A DNA stretch of 64,000 nt. Source: Stramonita haemastoma. Lineage: Eukaryota > Mollusca > Gastropoda > Neogastropoda > Muricidae. Under the pieces are notes generated by a model. That model was given only the letters and a program-made list of their open reading frames with translations. It did no database searches and had not been told where the DNA came from. Positions 1 to 11,725 of this stretch are shown here, piece by piece. The translations under genes were made by a program, and so were the position numbers. The DNA lies in NCBI GenBank assembly GCA_030674155.1, contig CM060342.1, forward strand, positions 11,352,828 through 11,416,827, in the 5' to 3' direction. The stretch's first letter is position 1; every line of letters starts with the position of its first letter.

Positions 1-3000
1 TTGTTGCTAATATATTTGGTGATTTTGTTTGCACAAAACCATGCATAGAAGACGGAACTTTTACATGGCCCTGAAGTTTTCAGTTTATCATTTTGGGTTG
101 TAGTTTTTGGATGGGTTGGTTTCTTGGTTGGTTTGTGTTTGTGCATGGTGGTTTGCTTCTGGAAGTATTAGGTTTCATTCATAAAGGAGAAACTGTACTT
201 TGAGAAAAAACAAGACGATCTCTCTCTCTGTCGATATATATGCAAAAATTGTTTGTGTGTGTGTGTTCGTGTTGGTGCTTGCACACATGTATGTGTGTGT
301 TTGATTATGTGTAAACATGTGTATAAAGTCCTATACTTTGAATAACTCTACTCAGAAAATTTTATATTTGGGAATTTATTAACTAAACCAGTATTGTACT
401 AACCATGACTGTTTCAAGAACAAAGATGGGAAAATATCAACGAAACCCCCCAAACAACAAATCACAACAACAACAAGAAGACTAAACAGAAGCGAGCAAA
501 CAAAGCTTTAAAACCAGTGGTAATATAAAAGTGAACACCAAATGTGAAACTAAATGATTTGACAGCCCTGATAAGGCTTTCGTGGTTGGTAGGGCTGTAA
601 ACAGTCTGGAATGGTACGGTACCAAATGTGTGCTACTGACAACATTCCATTAAGGACAAAATTGCCAGCATATCTCGATTTTACCAAAGAGCAAAGGAAC
701 TATACATTTAATCTGTTTTCATAATTCTCAACAACTCTACATTCCATCTATGAGAGTTTTGAAGATGATTTTTAAACCAGATAGCTTGGAAATCAGACAG
801 CGTTGAAAACTATCCTTTTCTACTCCCTGATTTGAGCCATCGTAAATTTGCGCTGAAAATTGGTAAGAACCTTCATGAAAATCAGCGATATTGCATTCTT
901 AAGCTCTGAATATGTGTGAGTGTGTCTGTGTGTTTGGTAGTGTGTATGTATATATACAGCACATTGTTAGGTTATCAAAAACTTTGAAACTCGCAATACT
1001 GGCATTCTGTCAGTGCTCTGCTAAATGCTTTATTCCCAGTGCTATGATTATGTACATAGTATGATATATGTTGCTATTACTCAGAATTTAGAACCCAAAT
1101 TTTCAATTCCAGCTTTTAACGCCTTAACTACAGATGAGTTTGATATAACCAGTTTGAATCACGATAGTGTATATAGACTTCACCATGTTCAGCTTGCCTA
1201 AGAGACACGGCCTGACAAATTGAGTGCAGTGCCCCAATACCTCCTCAGGAAGTTAAGGGAGAGATTGCAGGGTAACCTTGAACAAATGACAGAGTCAGTG
1301 TTGTGTGCAATGTAAAAAAAAACAACTGAGTATTTCACAGGACGTGCACATGGCACTGTGAATTCATCGTTGAAGGTTCATGTGTGCAGTGTGGTAGTGG
1401 CGTGTTTTTTGTGATTATTCATATTCTGTGGTAGACCTGTCTATAAGGTTGGGGTTTTTTTTGTTTTTTTTTTTTTTATTGTTGGTCAGTTTTGTGAATA
1501 TTTGGGATTTTATTTACTGTAAGTATTGTGCAGTGATATTTTTTGGTGAATTTTAATAGTAATCAGGATGTGATTTTGTACATGTTTTATTATCTTTATT
1601 GTGATTATTATTCCCTTCCCAGTGCATTATGCGTGTTGTTGCTGTTCTCAGCATACATAGTAAACCACTGTACTTCTCATGCCTTTCTCCTACCCCCTGT
1701 ACTGAGCTGAATGAAATCATATATATGCATTTTACTCTCAGGTGATAGAAGAAGGTGCACAACTTTACTGCCAATAATAGCAAAAGTAAATGTTGGTGAG
1801 CTTTCGTATGGTGCCCTCTTATGTCAGACGTTGAGTTCAGCAGGCATTATGTGCACATGTACACACACGTGCACATGCACGCCACACTCGCTCACTTTCA
1901 CACACGCACTCTCTCTCTCTCTCTGTCTGTCTGTGTCTGTCTATGTCTGTCTCTCTCTGTTTGCCTGTCTGTCTGTCTGTCTGTCTCTCTCATCAAAACA
2001 AAAATGATGTAAATTAAGAAGTGATTATTGGGGGGGGGGGGGGGGGGGGGGGGGGGCATATTGTTGTGTTTATTATGTACAAACAACTTGGGTTCACTAC
2101 AGTTATTCTAAATGTCTTTTTATCATGCCATTTTTAGTCCAGACTTTTAAACAAAACAATCATATCAATCCAAGTACCTCAAACTGTGTGATTAGTTGCA
2201 CTAAAGATATGAAATTAAAATGATGCTGGCAAAAATGAAGAACACACCCACACCAACAACATACACGTACACAACACTCACAACACACGTACACACACAC
2301 ACACACACACACATCATTCACATGATCTATACATAAGATATATATAAAGGGTAAGTGTACAGAAGTGGAAGAGTTGTGCAAAATTTGCACATTACATTTT
2401 CGCTGATGTTAATTAAAATTTAAAAGGGGGGGGTTTGACTGTACTGGTTTCTCTGCATTTGGGAACCGTTCCTTTTGTTTCAGTGTGTGCATTTTGTGCA
2501 AGTCTAGCTTTTTTAATAAAAAATGTAGAGATACTTAATATATACAATTAAAACCAATTTTTCCGTGTAGGATGTGGTTGTTCATGATATTGATTTTGTC
2601 TTGTAGAATGGAATAGGATCAGCTGCCAGGTATGTGCGCTTGTGTACTGTAGTTCTATAAGTATGCTTTATGGAAGAGGATTTGTTATGTGTGGGAAAAA
2701 AATATTTTGAACAAAGATGATTGCTAAAGGATTCATTTGTTCCTGTTGTTTTGTTTGGGGATTCTGTTTTTTATGCATTCATGCATTCCCCGTGTGTATG
2801 TATGAGTGTGTGTAGGTCCAGTATGTAACAGAATTCTTCAAGACAGAATGCAGGCGACTATGCTTCCTTCAGTGGTATGTGTCATAACAGTGGCATAGAG
2901 CTGTGGCACTAGCTCTCACACATGGAAAACAAAATCCAACCAAACACTTTTTTTTAAAAAAAACCATGGAAATGCAGTATTTTGAAGGTGATATTTTTCA

Positions 3001-3795
3001 ACTCATTCTTTTAATGTTTTATCACAATAATAATACATGCAACACAAGCCAGAAAGCTCATTTTAAGAAGCCCCCCAAAAAACCACCACATACATATGCA
3101 AACACATCACACAAAAAGAATGTGGAGATGCAGTGTGGTTGATGTACAGTATACCACTGACTGGCACAATGAATCCATAAATCAGGAAACCAAACCGTCC
3201 TCTAGTTTATCTCCACATGTTGTGAAGAGGGTGGCCGAGAGTTTAGAATACAGTGATATGTGAACCGACTCCATCAACTTCCTGTTCATGGAAGGATCTG
3301 GCCAAAATGAGCTGAAATAGGTGGGTATGTTTCTCTCATAAAATATCTGCATGAAATTTGAGAGTAGGGATGGCAAATGATGGTTATATTTTCTTACGTG
3401 CTTGTATCATGTGTCAAAAGTTGTTCGCTTGTTTTGTCCGCAATTATTATATAATCTTTAGCAAAGAGCATAATTTAAAACAATTGTGTGAGTGGTATTT
3501 CCATGTATTCTGTATGAAAACACTGCAATACTAAAACACAAATATTCTCTTAAGGTGTCTAGTGTGCATGGATAGAGAGGAAAGGTTTCCTTTGGCCATA
3601 CTCGGCTTAAAAAGTATGGCATGATGATACTGCACTTTCGTGTGGTTCATGAGACTAAGAGTTAAAAGTCTTCTAGCATACCTCTCACTGCACCACATCT
3701 GCACTCCATACCACAGCAGTTGGCCCATGCAGAGCCCAGTGCACTGGGTGCATGCTGGGTATTTTCATGTCCCCACAACCGAAGCAACAAAAAAT
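1..3795. other. Intergenic, no recognised gene
   Basis: I see no exon-like coding segment here. The DNA is T-rich on the plus strand with scattered TG/CA runs, a CTGT/CTCT tract near 1908-1991, an uninterrupted run of 27 G at 2030-2056 and a CA tract near 2245-2312. The T-rich character would fit a 3' untranslated region or intron of a gene lying to the left, but nothing shows this directly. Confidence 0.5.
1908..2056. repeat. CTCT/CTGT tract followed by a 27-base G run
   Basis: A pyrimidine tetranucleotide tract (CTGT/CTCT) occupies about 1908-1991. A pure run of 27 G residues follows at 2030-2056. Short reading frames across this tract are serine/leucine/cysteine-rich artefacts of the repeat. 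Confidence 0.9.
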
Positions 3796-3799
3796 GTTC

Positions 3800-3880
3800 A
3801 TGTTCCTTGAATACAGCTCTGAGGTTCACCAGTGGTGAGATTTTGCGTACGCAGCTGTTTTTAGCCACCAAGGGACAGAT
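3800..3880 (+). repeat. Dispersed repeat family D, copy 1
   Basis: This copy carries the family signature GAGGTTCACCAGTGGTGAG followed by ATTTTGCGTACGCA-like sequence. Related copies lie near 6125-6240, 27280-27435, 36505-36600, 47895-47980, 54765-54885 and 60015-60125. The family is unclassified. It is short, found in both orientations, and often continues into a GTAGCTGCATCCCAACTTCAG-like stretch. Confidence 0.6.
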
Positions 3881-6800
3881 AAAGCCAGTGCAGTGCAGTT
3901 CAGTTCTGTGTGGAGGGGAGAGCAGTAACAGACACTACTATAAGCAATTAGCATGGATTAACTTCCCTTTGTTTAAAACTTCGCAGTCGTACAACAAAAT
4001 CAAAGCTTATTACAAACTAATACAATCTATACCTCTGTGTAATGCCACACACAGTGCACAAATCCAACATCACTCAGTCAAAAGCGCTAAATTTAGTGCG
4101 CTCCTCCCTTTTACCTGTTTCGAGTGTGGTCAGTTCCTGCTATAAATAGCACCAGCTGGCCCCAGGTGGACTGGGATGGGATGGGTTAATTGGGTTAATT
4201 AGTAGCTGAGAGCCTTGAAAGTAGGGGTATCTGACAGCTGTGCACATACCCCCACCCCGAGGCCCACCCAAAAAGGCTAAAATTTCATTGTCAATACCAA
4301 CAAACCATTGTGAATACTTTTGATGTGAAATACACACATACAGGTCATAGCAACAGCGATCAAAACTGTCAGTCAATGTGATATGTGACTTTGCACTTGC
4401 TTCACAACACTGCAAACAGCATGAGTACAAAATATCATGAAACAGAAATACATGAACTGATTACAAGTAGAACAGGAATACAATATTTTTAAAACAACTT
4501 CAATCTGTTTACACGCAAAAAATAAGCTCATCACTGAAGCCTAAGCATAAACACTACATGTACCCAGGTTCTGTCTGCCATTTTGAAAAAACATGCCGGG
4601 AATGATTTCATCACAAAAATATACATGGTAATATGACACAAGATGCACACATTGAATATACCAGAAATGTCAACACTTTTGCACTTTAGTAAACACCTGT
4701 AAGCAAGTTTGTTGTTTTGTAAACCATCGCAAATGTACTTCAGCCTTTGCATTTTTCTCTCTGTGTGTTGGTAGGGTGGTGGGGAGGGTGTAGTTTTGTT
4801 CTTTTATTATCAAACGCTGCCTGCAGTGAGAAGCAGCAGGTAGAAATTCACACACAGCAGAAAGTATCAGCCAGGTATTCTAAACAAAACAAAAGTTGTT
4901 CCATGAAACAGCAAATTACCACCAACGTCAATGGATCACAAGAAGACTTTCACCTTTACAAACTTCTTTTTTTGGATAGCATGCGTTTGCAAGGTCCTGA
5001 ATTTGAATATACTAGGCTAAAATATGTAGGTATGCCCACATTTCTGGACAAAAGTGACTGTGATGGGGGTGAGTCGTTTTAAAAATACAGTAATGTTTTT
5101 GTACAGACTTTCCCTTTTCATTTTTCTTTCTTCTTTCGTTTTGGTTTGGGTTTGTTTTGTTTTTGGATTTTTTGGTTTGGTCCAGTCAAAGAATTTACGG
5201 GTGTGGATTTCATCACACATGAACTACCATCTACGATACATGTCAACAGTTTGATTTTTGTGGAGATTTTCTCTTGAATGTGTTCATAACACAAAACATG
5301 AGTTAGTTCAGTTTTGATTCATGATTAATTTGGGTTTCTTCTCCACAGATTTTTATGACAGTTGCCTTGATTATAGAGCATTGTTTCACCTGCAAGAAAA
5401 CACCTTAGGAATTTGATTTTCATTCACAGGTTATCTATCAACAACACCCCCCCCCCCCCCTTCAATAGTTTTTGCTTTTATCTTTGTGTGTACATCTATA
5501 TTAAATATTATCTTTTTATTAAAAACAACAAAAAACACAAATCGAGAGAAGTACTTTTAAAATCTTTACTTTTGATTAAGAAATGGCACAAATCTGAAGA
5601 TGTGCTGGAAAAACTTTACTTTTGATATGAAATAATAAAAAAACAACTCATCACAATGTTCTCAATAAAGAAAATAACACTCAGTACATGTGCTATACAG
5701 TTTCATAATCAATGGGTACTCAAATGTTGCAACAGTTATTAAAAAAAATTATAAAAATGTTATAGCAGCTATAACGGGATAAAGTAACGAACAAAACCCT
5801 TTTCCTGTCATTGGAACCTGCCCTGTATTTTTTGCTGAACTTTTTTTTTCACGTTACAAAAAAAAACAAAAAACAACTTTTTAAAATGAGGCTGTGGTTT
5901 AGGACAGATTTCACAGATTACACAAACACTTCACCTGCAGAACTATTAATTCACTTTAAAGGTGTATTGGGGGTTTTTTGGCAAGGAAAGTGCTCACTAG
6001 GATCAAAATGGCCAGAGAAAGTGACCAGCATGTGTTTGCCATTCTGCTGGTGAAGGAAGCCACAGGAAGAAGGGAGGGGGGAAACAGGTCTATTTTACTG
6101 TCACAAGGATTTTCATAACATGTATATCCCCGAAACCAGAATGCAGCTACCTTAATGGCAGGTTAAAAATGGTCACATAGTCACTACACAAAAATCTCAG
6201 CATGGGTGAAACCTTGGAGCTCTAGCTAAGGAATGAAAAAAAAAACAACACACAAAAGTAAGAATAACATTGTTAGCATGTAGCCACCATTAATTGTCCA
6301 CAGCCATAGGTACTGGGTTTGAATGTGAGCCAGCAACCTTGAACTTTGTTTCAGTCATCGTCTTGACAGTAGTTTACTTTGTAAGATATACCAAAGGTTT
6401 GTTGTTTTTTTTAACTTGTTTAGTTTGATTGTCATAATTGCTGAAAGTAGATGATAGTCTTCCAAGGTCACATAGTAACACCAATACATGCTGAACACCT
6501 GGGCAGAAGTTACATCAGTACTATAACTTCAAATTTATTTTAAGTTTTATGACTGTATAACTTGTAACTCATTTCACCACTTCGCGTTCATAGTTCTCAC
6601 TGAGGCTGGGAAAAAAGTAGCATTGTTAAAAAAAAATAATAATCACCCAGAAAACCAAACAACAGCGCATACGTGTGTACGGATTGTTCCACGCTTTTGT
6701 CATGCGTGCAAAAAAAAACAAAAAAAAAAATCTTCTGACTATTCTGAATGCTTGTTAATTAAAGCTGAGAGACCCTGTGAAGGAATAAGTCACCTATCAT

Positions 6801-8150
6801 CATCACTCCAACAACACAGCCATTGAAAAGGAGGACTGTGTGTCCATCTATACACTCGCTCTCCCTGATTTCTGAGTTTGGCTGTCCTTTTTTGGAGGGG
6901 GGGGGGAGGGAAGGGGGCACAAAAGTTATTTTCGAATTTCGAGTGGAAATTGTACCGAGAAAAACAAATTTCCGAGTTTTAAGGAATGTTCATCCGGAAA
7001 AAAATAAAATGCATTTCGTGAAAGCATAAAATGATAGAGCAAAAAATTTTTGCCTGGCAAAGACGGTTTTAGGCCTACTTTCAAGCGCGGGAGCTAAATG
7101 GGATCGTTGCAAGCTGTGTCTGTCCGCTGAAGGTCCGTAGTGTGCCCCACACCCCGCCTGTGTGGAACCCCCAATCACTGAACGCATACCAAATTGACCT
7201 AGCCTATTCAGTGTGATTCTGGTGCTTGCGATTCCCGCATTCTCAACTTTGCCCAAAAAAACGGACAGCACTATTTTGAAACGAATACAGTATCTGCTCC
7301 ATATAATCTAGCAAACTGCAGAGCTTGTAAAGGGTAAATGTGCATTTGCAGAGTAAAATATAGGTTAAGCATGGAGTGCAGAATCGAAATTTTTAACGAA
7401 AGCACAATCGATATCTAACTACACTACCACCCTAAAAAAAAAATTTCAATAAAAGCCAAGCACCTAACTTTAAAACCATAATACGAAATTATTAAGTTGT
7501 CTAGCATATTTCAAAAAAGCCTAAATTGACTTGAACAAATAGACGCTCATGTTAAACAGAAGTGGAAAAATAAAACTTGACAAAGATGTCCCTGACCAAA
7601 AAGTTTTAAATAGAAAAATAACTCTGAAAAATGTTTTGCAGAAAGCTAGACAAGTAGCCCTAGCTTGAACAGTGAATAACATGTGACATTGCTGTGATTT
7701 TAATAAAATAATGGAGAAAAGAGGAACAAACTCTTCACTAAAGAGCATTACAACGCATCACTAAAAAATGAGTGACTCAAAGGAGCTTGTAAAAATAAAT
7801 TACTTCAAACACAACACTCACATTAAGAATCTCTCACTCACTTATCTTCTACTTCATCTAACCTAGGTGGTGGTATGGTTAGGTGGTTGAGGCAAGACTA
7901 TTAATATTGCCTTTCACATGTCTTCTCATTAGATTAGATAATCATAATCTCTCTTTCAACTCTAAGTTGCAAAAACAACAATCACTTTGACCACCCTCAA
8001 CTCCGTTGTCTTCTGTCCTCTTCCACTAGTAACAGTGGGAGGAAAATAAACAACATGATTTATCGTGTGTTTCTTAATCTGTATGTCTCTCCAATCTGAA
8101 ATGTGGCATACAAAACTGACATTTACGTGTATCACTCCCCCCCCCCCTCT
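3881..8150. other. Intergenic, no recognised gene
   Basis: No conserved coding segment is recognised. A family D repeat in reverse orientation lies at about 6125-6240. The block at 6900-7270 is less AT-biased and has several CpGs, unlike its surroundings. It could be a promoter or first exon of an unseen gene, but I find no convincing splice or coding signal. The rest is AT-rich with short homopolymers. Confidence 0.45.
6125..6240 (-). repeat. Dispersed repeat family D, copy 2
   Basis: On the minus strand this reads a GAGCTCCAAGGTTTCACCCA-like segment followed by a diverged version of the family body, ending in a GGTAGCTGCATTCTGG-like stretch. It is more diverged than the copies at 27280 and 60015. 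Confidence 0.5.
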
Positions 8151-8154
8151 CTAA

Positions 8155-8400
8155 TCTCTGTACACACCCACACATCCACACACACACATGGGAAGTAAAT
8201 GATTCAACCAAACCATATCACACACACACACACACACACAACCACACACACACTGGAAGTAAATCACACACACAAACACAGCACACACCACATCACCACA
8301 CACACACAACTAATACATCCTGTCTTTCTCATTTAGTCACTTTCCTCACATTCTCCTGTCTCTTACACACAGTCACAGTCAGACACACACACACTTCTTC
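8155..8400. repeat. CA-rich cryptic minisatellite
   Basis: Interrupted CA arrays contain a repeated GGAAGTAAAT motif (near 8190 and 8252), so the tract has a longer cryptic unit than a simple dinucleotide. Poly-C runs flank it near 8140 and 8402. Confidence 0.75.
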
Positions 8401-8689
8401 CCCCCCCCCCTCTTTCTCTCTCTGTTTCTCTGTCTATGTGTGTCTGTCCTTTCTTTCTCTTTCTTCCTTCCTCTTGACCTCTATCTGCATTAGTGCACAT
8501 TTGTCTAGAAACATACTCATTTTTGCTATGTGATTACTTGGGTATAGGACCTCCTTTAGATTGAAGAAATGACAGAAAGTCATACTTGGAGAGCTTATTT
8601 TAGGGCAGAAATTGATTAGTTTCAAGAACTGAAATTAGTTCAAGGAGAGGCCGTTAAACAGGTTAGAATTGTTGAAAAACCTTCAGCTT

Positions 8690-8772
8690 CAGGGGGCAAC
8701 GCCCCCTGACCCCCACAAGGGGCTCTGCCCCTTGACCCCGCCAGGGAGCAATGCCCCCTGGACCCCCCCACT
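8690..8772. repeat. Three tandem GC-rich hairpin units
   Basis: Three successive units of about 24-28 bp each have the form G-rich arm, short loop, complementary C-rich arm, then TGACCCC or TGGACCCC. The first unit contains AGGGGGCAACGCCCCCTGAC, the second AAGGGGCTCTGCCCCTTGAC, and the third GGGAGCAATGCCCCCTGGAC. Each can fold into a stem with a 2-4 nt loop. The surroundings are AT-rich, so the block stands out sharply in base composition. Confidence 0.8.
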
Positions 8773-9831
8773 TTTCAGAGTTTTTTGACTCTGTCAATTC
8801 CCACCCCTGATTTATGCTACTGGAATGTTTTTCATGGATGTGTACTAAAAATTCAAAATTATAATAAAAAAACAAAATTAACAAGAAATATTTGAAAGAT
8901 GTTCCACAGGAATTGAGTACAAAGATATGACAGAGGGCATTTCAGTATAAAGCATGTACTTAGTCACTGAATAAAAACAAAAAGATTCTTTCTAAGCAAA
9001 GAACAGAATTTTTACGTGTTTTCTATACCCCACCCCCACCCCCAAAATAAAAACACAACAAAACAAACAAACAAAACACCTAAAAAAAAGCTGTGGATCC
9101 TTCGTATACAACAAATATATGTATACATGTCTCCTATAAGTAAACAAACAACGAAAAATCTCAGAAAAGCTATGGAAAACTTTGTGGTAAATGATGACAT
9201 TTTGCAGAGGATAACGGAACAAGTGTAAAGTAACAAGAAATTTAAAAAGCATCTCAGAAAAGCTGAGTGAAAACCAAAGAAAAACTACGAAAATTTTTTA
9301 CACAGAAAGCAAACACATCAAGTATCTTAACACTACCACTACCACCCTTAAAAAAAAAAAATATAAAAAAGCCAAAACAAAACAAAACCTAAACATTAAA
9401 AACACCCAAACAAACAAAAAAAGCTTAAGTTGTCTGAGTAAAAAAAGATTTTAAAATTTAAAAAAGCAAAAATTTGATAGTGTTCAATATGAACAAACAT
9501 CAGACCCTCAGAAAATGTTTTAGAAAATCCCAGAAAAGTTGGGGGGGGGGAAAAACCTGACAAAGGTAAAATGGTCCATGTACCAAAAACAGCTTTTAAA
9601 AAATGAAGAAGAACCTTACAAACTCTGATTAAAATGTTGTGAAGGGAAGACACTCTAACATAGTAATGAAATAAGCATAATATACAGTTCACACAGAACT
9701 AGTGTACTGTTAAAATACAGGATAAAATGGAGGGAAGGAAAAACTTGCACTTTGAGCAATAATGAATCAACAAAGACTACAATAAAATATGAACAACACT
9801 TTTTTTAAAAAAAATAACTGTAAATATCAAG

Positions 9832-9995
9832 TGGCTAGTTTTCATCACACACACACACACACACACACTTAGAGATCTAGATACTTGAAACCTAAATAGG
9901 TGTTGTGTTTAGACTTCTTTCCACTAAAAAGCTATATCAGATGGGAAAGTATGAGTATATGCACACACATCCATGCATGTGTGTGGCTAGTTTCA

Positions 9996-10034
<39 letters not shown>

Positions 10035-10142
10035 AAACCTAAATAGGTGTGTGCAGGTTAGTCATTTAGACCTCTTTCCACTAAAAAGCTATATCAGATG
10101 GAAAAGTATGAGTGTATGCACACACATCCATGCATGTGTGTG
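9832..10142. repeat. Tandem duplication of about 155 bp with an internal CA array
   Basis: The order GGCTAGTTTTCATC, CA array, CTTGAAACCTAAATAGGTG, CTTTCCACTAAAAAGCTATA, ATCCATGCATGTGTGTG occurs twice in direct orientation, starting near 9832 and near 9986. The copies differ by a few substitutions and small indels and by the length of their CA runs. Confidence 0.85.
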
Positions 10143-10144
10143 TG

Positions 10145-10465
10145 TGAATTTGTGTGCACACATGTGTATGTATACAGAACCTGCATGTGTGCACACATGT
10201 GTATGTATACAGAACCTGCATGTACGTGTATGCAGGTTTCATCTCTCTATCTGCCAGAATATATGAATTCTCTGGTGTATACACCCGCAAGTTTCCATAA
10301 ACACATCAGTACAGAGGGTGCCATATCTATTTTGCTCAAATTCCAAACCAATATCTGCACATGCACACACTCACATGCACGCATGCACACACACACACAC
10401 ACACACACCCGATATCTGCACATGCACACACTCACATGCACGCACGCGCGCACAACACACACACA
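10145..10465. repeat. Short direct duplications in CA/TG-rich DNA
   Basis: A unit of about 36 bp containing GTGTATGTATACAGAACCTG occurs twice (near 10160-10185 and 10198-10220). A second unit containing GATATCTGCACATGCACACA also occurs twice (near 10350 and 10410). Both sit in TG/CA-rich DNA. Confidence 0.75.
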
Positions 10466-10849
10466 CGATATTATGCTGATTGAAGGTAACACATCACTAA
10501 CAAGAAGATTATGCATTTTCAGCCTGATCATGAATGCACTATGCTGTGTTTACTATGAACCACAGTATTTAGGGAATTAACAAAAGCAGATCATACACTC
10601 CATAATCTGCATCCAACTGAGGAAGGAAAAAGAACCAAAAACAGGAGAGATGATGCTAAAAAAATCTTAACCATAGGAACCAAATATTTTTGCCAGTTCA
10701 GAAGTAGCAAGAACATGATAAAAAAAAATATCGTAAGAAAGTTCAGTTCAACAAACCCCTGACCGGGAGGCAAAGCAGCCACTAAATTAAGAAGAGACAT
10801 GCTGTTGCCACACAAGAAGCCAAATTAAAACGGCTATTAAAAGGTGAAA

Positions 10850-11140
10850 AGGTAAAGGTGTATCCATAACCTATGTGGTCATAGGGGAGCAAGGTGTCAG
10901 AGACCTCAGCTTTTCTAGGGGCCAGCATATCAAGGACAACACCCATCTCCTCTCCCTCGCTGCTTTACCTTCCCAGACTCACAAGAGGCCAGGTAAACAT
11001 TAACAGCTGGGTGAACTGGGAGACTGTACTGAAACCAAGGTGCAAACGGTCACCCATCCACTTGGTAACCACGCTCGATGCTGCTTAACCTTAGCTTGGG
11101 GAAAGCTATTGCTCTGACCACTGAAGCTATCCTGTCTCCA
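10850..11140 (-). mobile_element. 5S-type composite SINE (family B), copy 1
   Basis: Read on the minus strand, the element begins with a tRNA-like A-box segment (ATAGCTTCAGTGGTCAGAGC). It continues into a stretch at 11048-11098 that follows the 3' half of 5S rRNA: GGTTAAGCAGCATCGAGC and then GTGGATGGGTGACCG, which are the 5S A-box and C-box regions. The body continues to about 10850. The same order of segments recurs in copy 2 at 17265-17775, which shows this is a family. The assignment rests on recalled 5S consensus sequence. Confidence 0.7.
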
Positions 11141-11439
11141 AAACAGCTATTATGTACATCAAAGGAATGACCATCCACACTCCAAACCACACAGCACTGC
11201 AAGGCTCAACAGCCCTATGCTAGCCCAGCCTACAGAAAAAACAACAATATAGAAAAAGCAATACCTAGGTGCCCCCATGCCTAGTAGACCAACAGACACC
11301 ACACACTGGTTCACAGTGGACAGCTATAGCAGAGCTGTGAAGCAGGAACACAAAAGCACTAACAGAAAAGAAGACCAAAAGAAGGGAAGAACGAGAAAAA
11401 GGAAGAAAACTAGAAATAACTAAGACAAGAGAAAGAAAT

Positions 11440-11725
11440 ACATTGAGAGACTAATGCAAGCTTATTTATTCACTGTCCATCACAATACGAACAAAGAAAA
11501 AAAAAGGGAAGATAAATACAAATAACTAACACTAGTGAGAGAAAGAATAAATACAAATAACTAACACTAGAGAGAGACTAACGCAAACTCAATTATTCAA
11601 ATACAAATAACTCACACTAGAAAGAGACTAACGCAAACTCAATTATTCAAATACAAATAACTAACACTAGAAAGAGACTAACACAAACTCAATTATTCAA
11701 TGTCCATCACAATAGCAATAGGAAA
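11440..11725. repeat. Tandem repeat of about 53-60 bp, 3-4 copies
   Basis: Units carry AATACAAATAACTAACACTA, AGAGAGACTAACGCAAACTC and AATTATTCAA. The array is bracketed on both sides by a TATTCA-TGTCCATCACAATA sequence (about 11466-11490 and 11690-11715), so the flanks were also part of the original unit. Confidence 0.8.

Noticed and set aside
3720..4145. Plus-strand open frame of 141 codons
   Set aside because: It spans a family D repeat, has no recognised domain, and lacks splice or conservation signals.
6900..7270. Possible first exon or CpG-rich promoter of an unknown gene
   Set aside because: The composition is suggestive, but I could not find a convincing start, splice donor or homologous peptide. 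It is left as intergenic.
8690..8772. GC hairpin cluster as a CRISPR-like or bacterial terminator array
   Set aside because: The units are contiguous hairpins without unique spacers, in an animal genome context.
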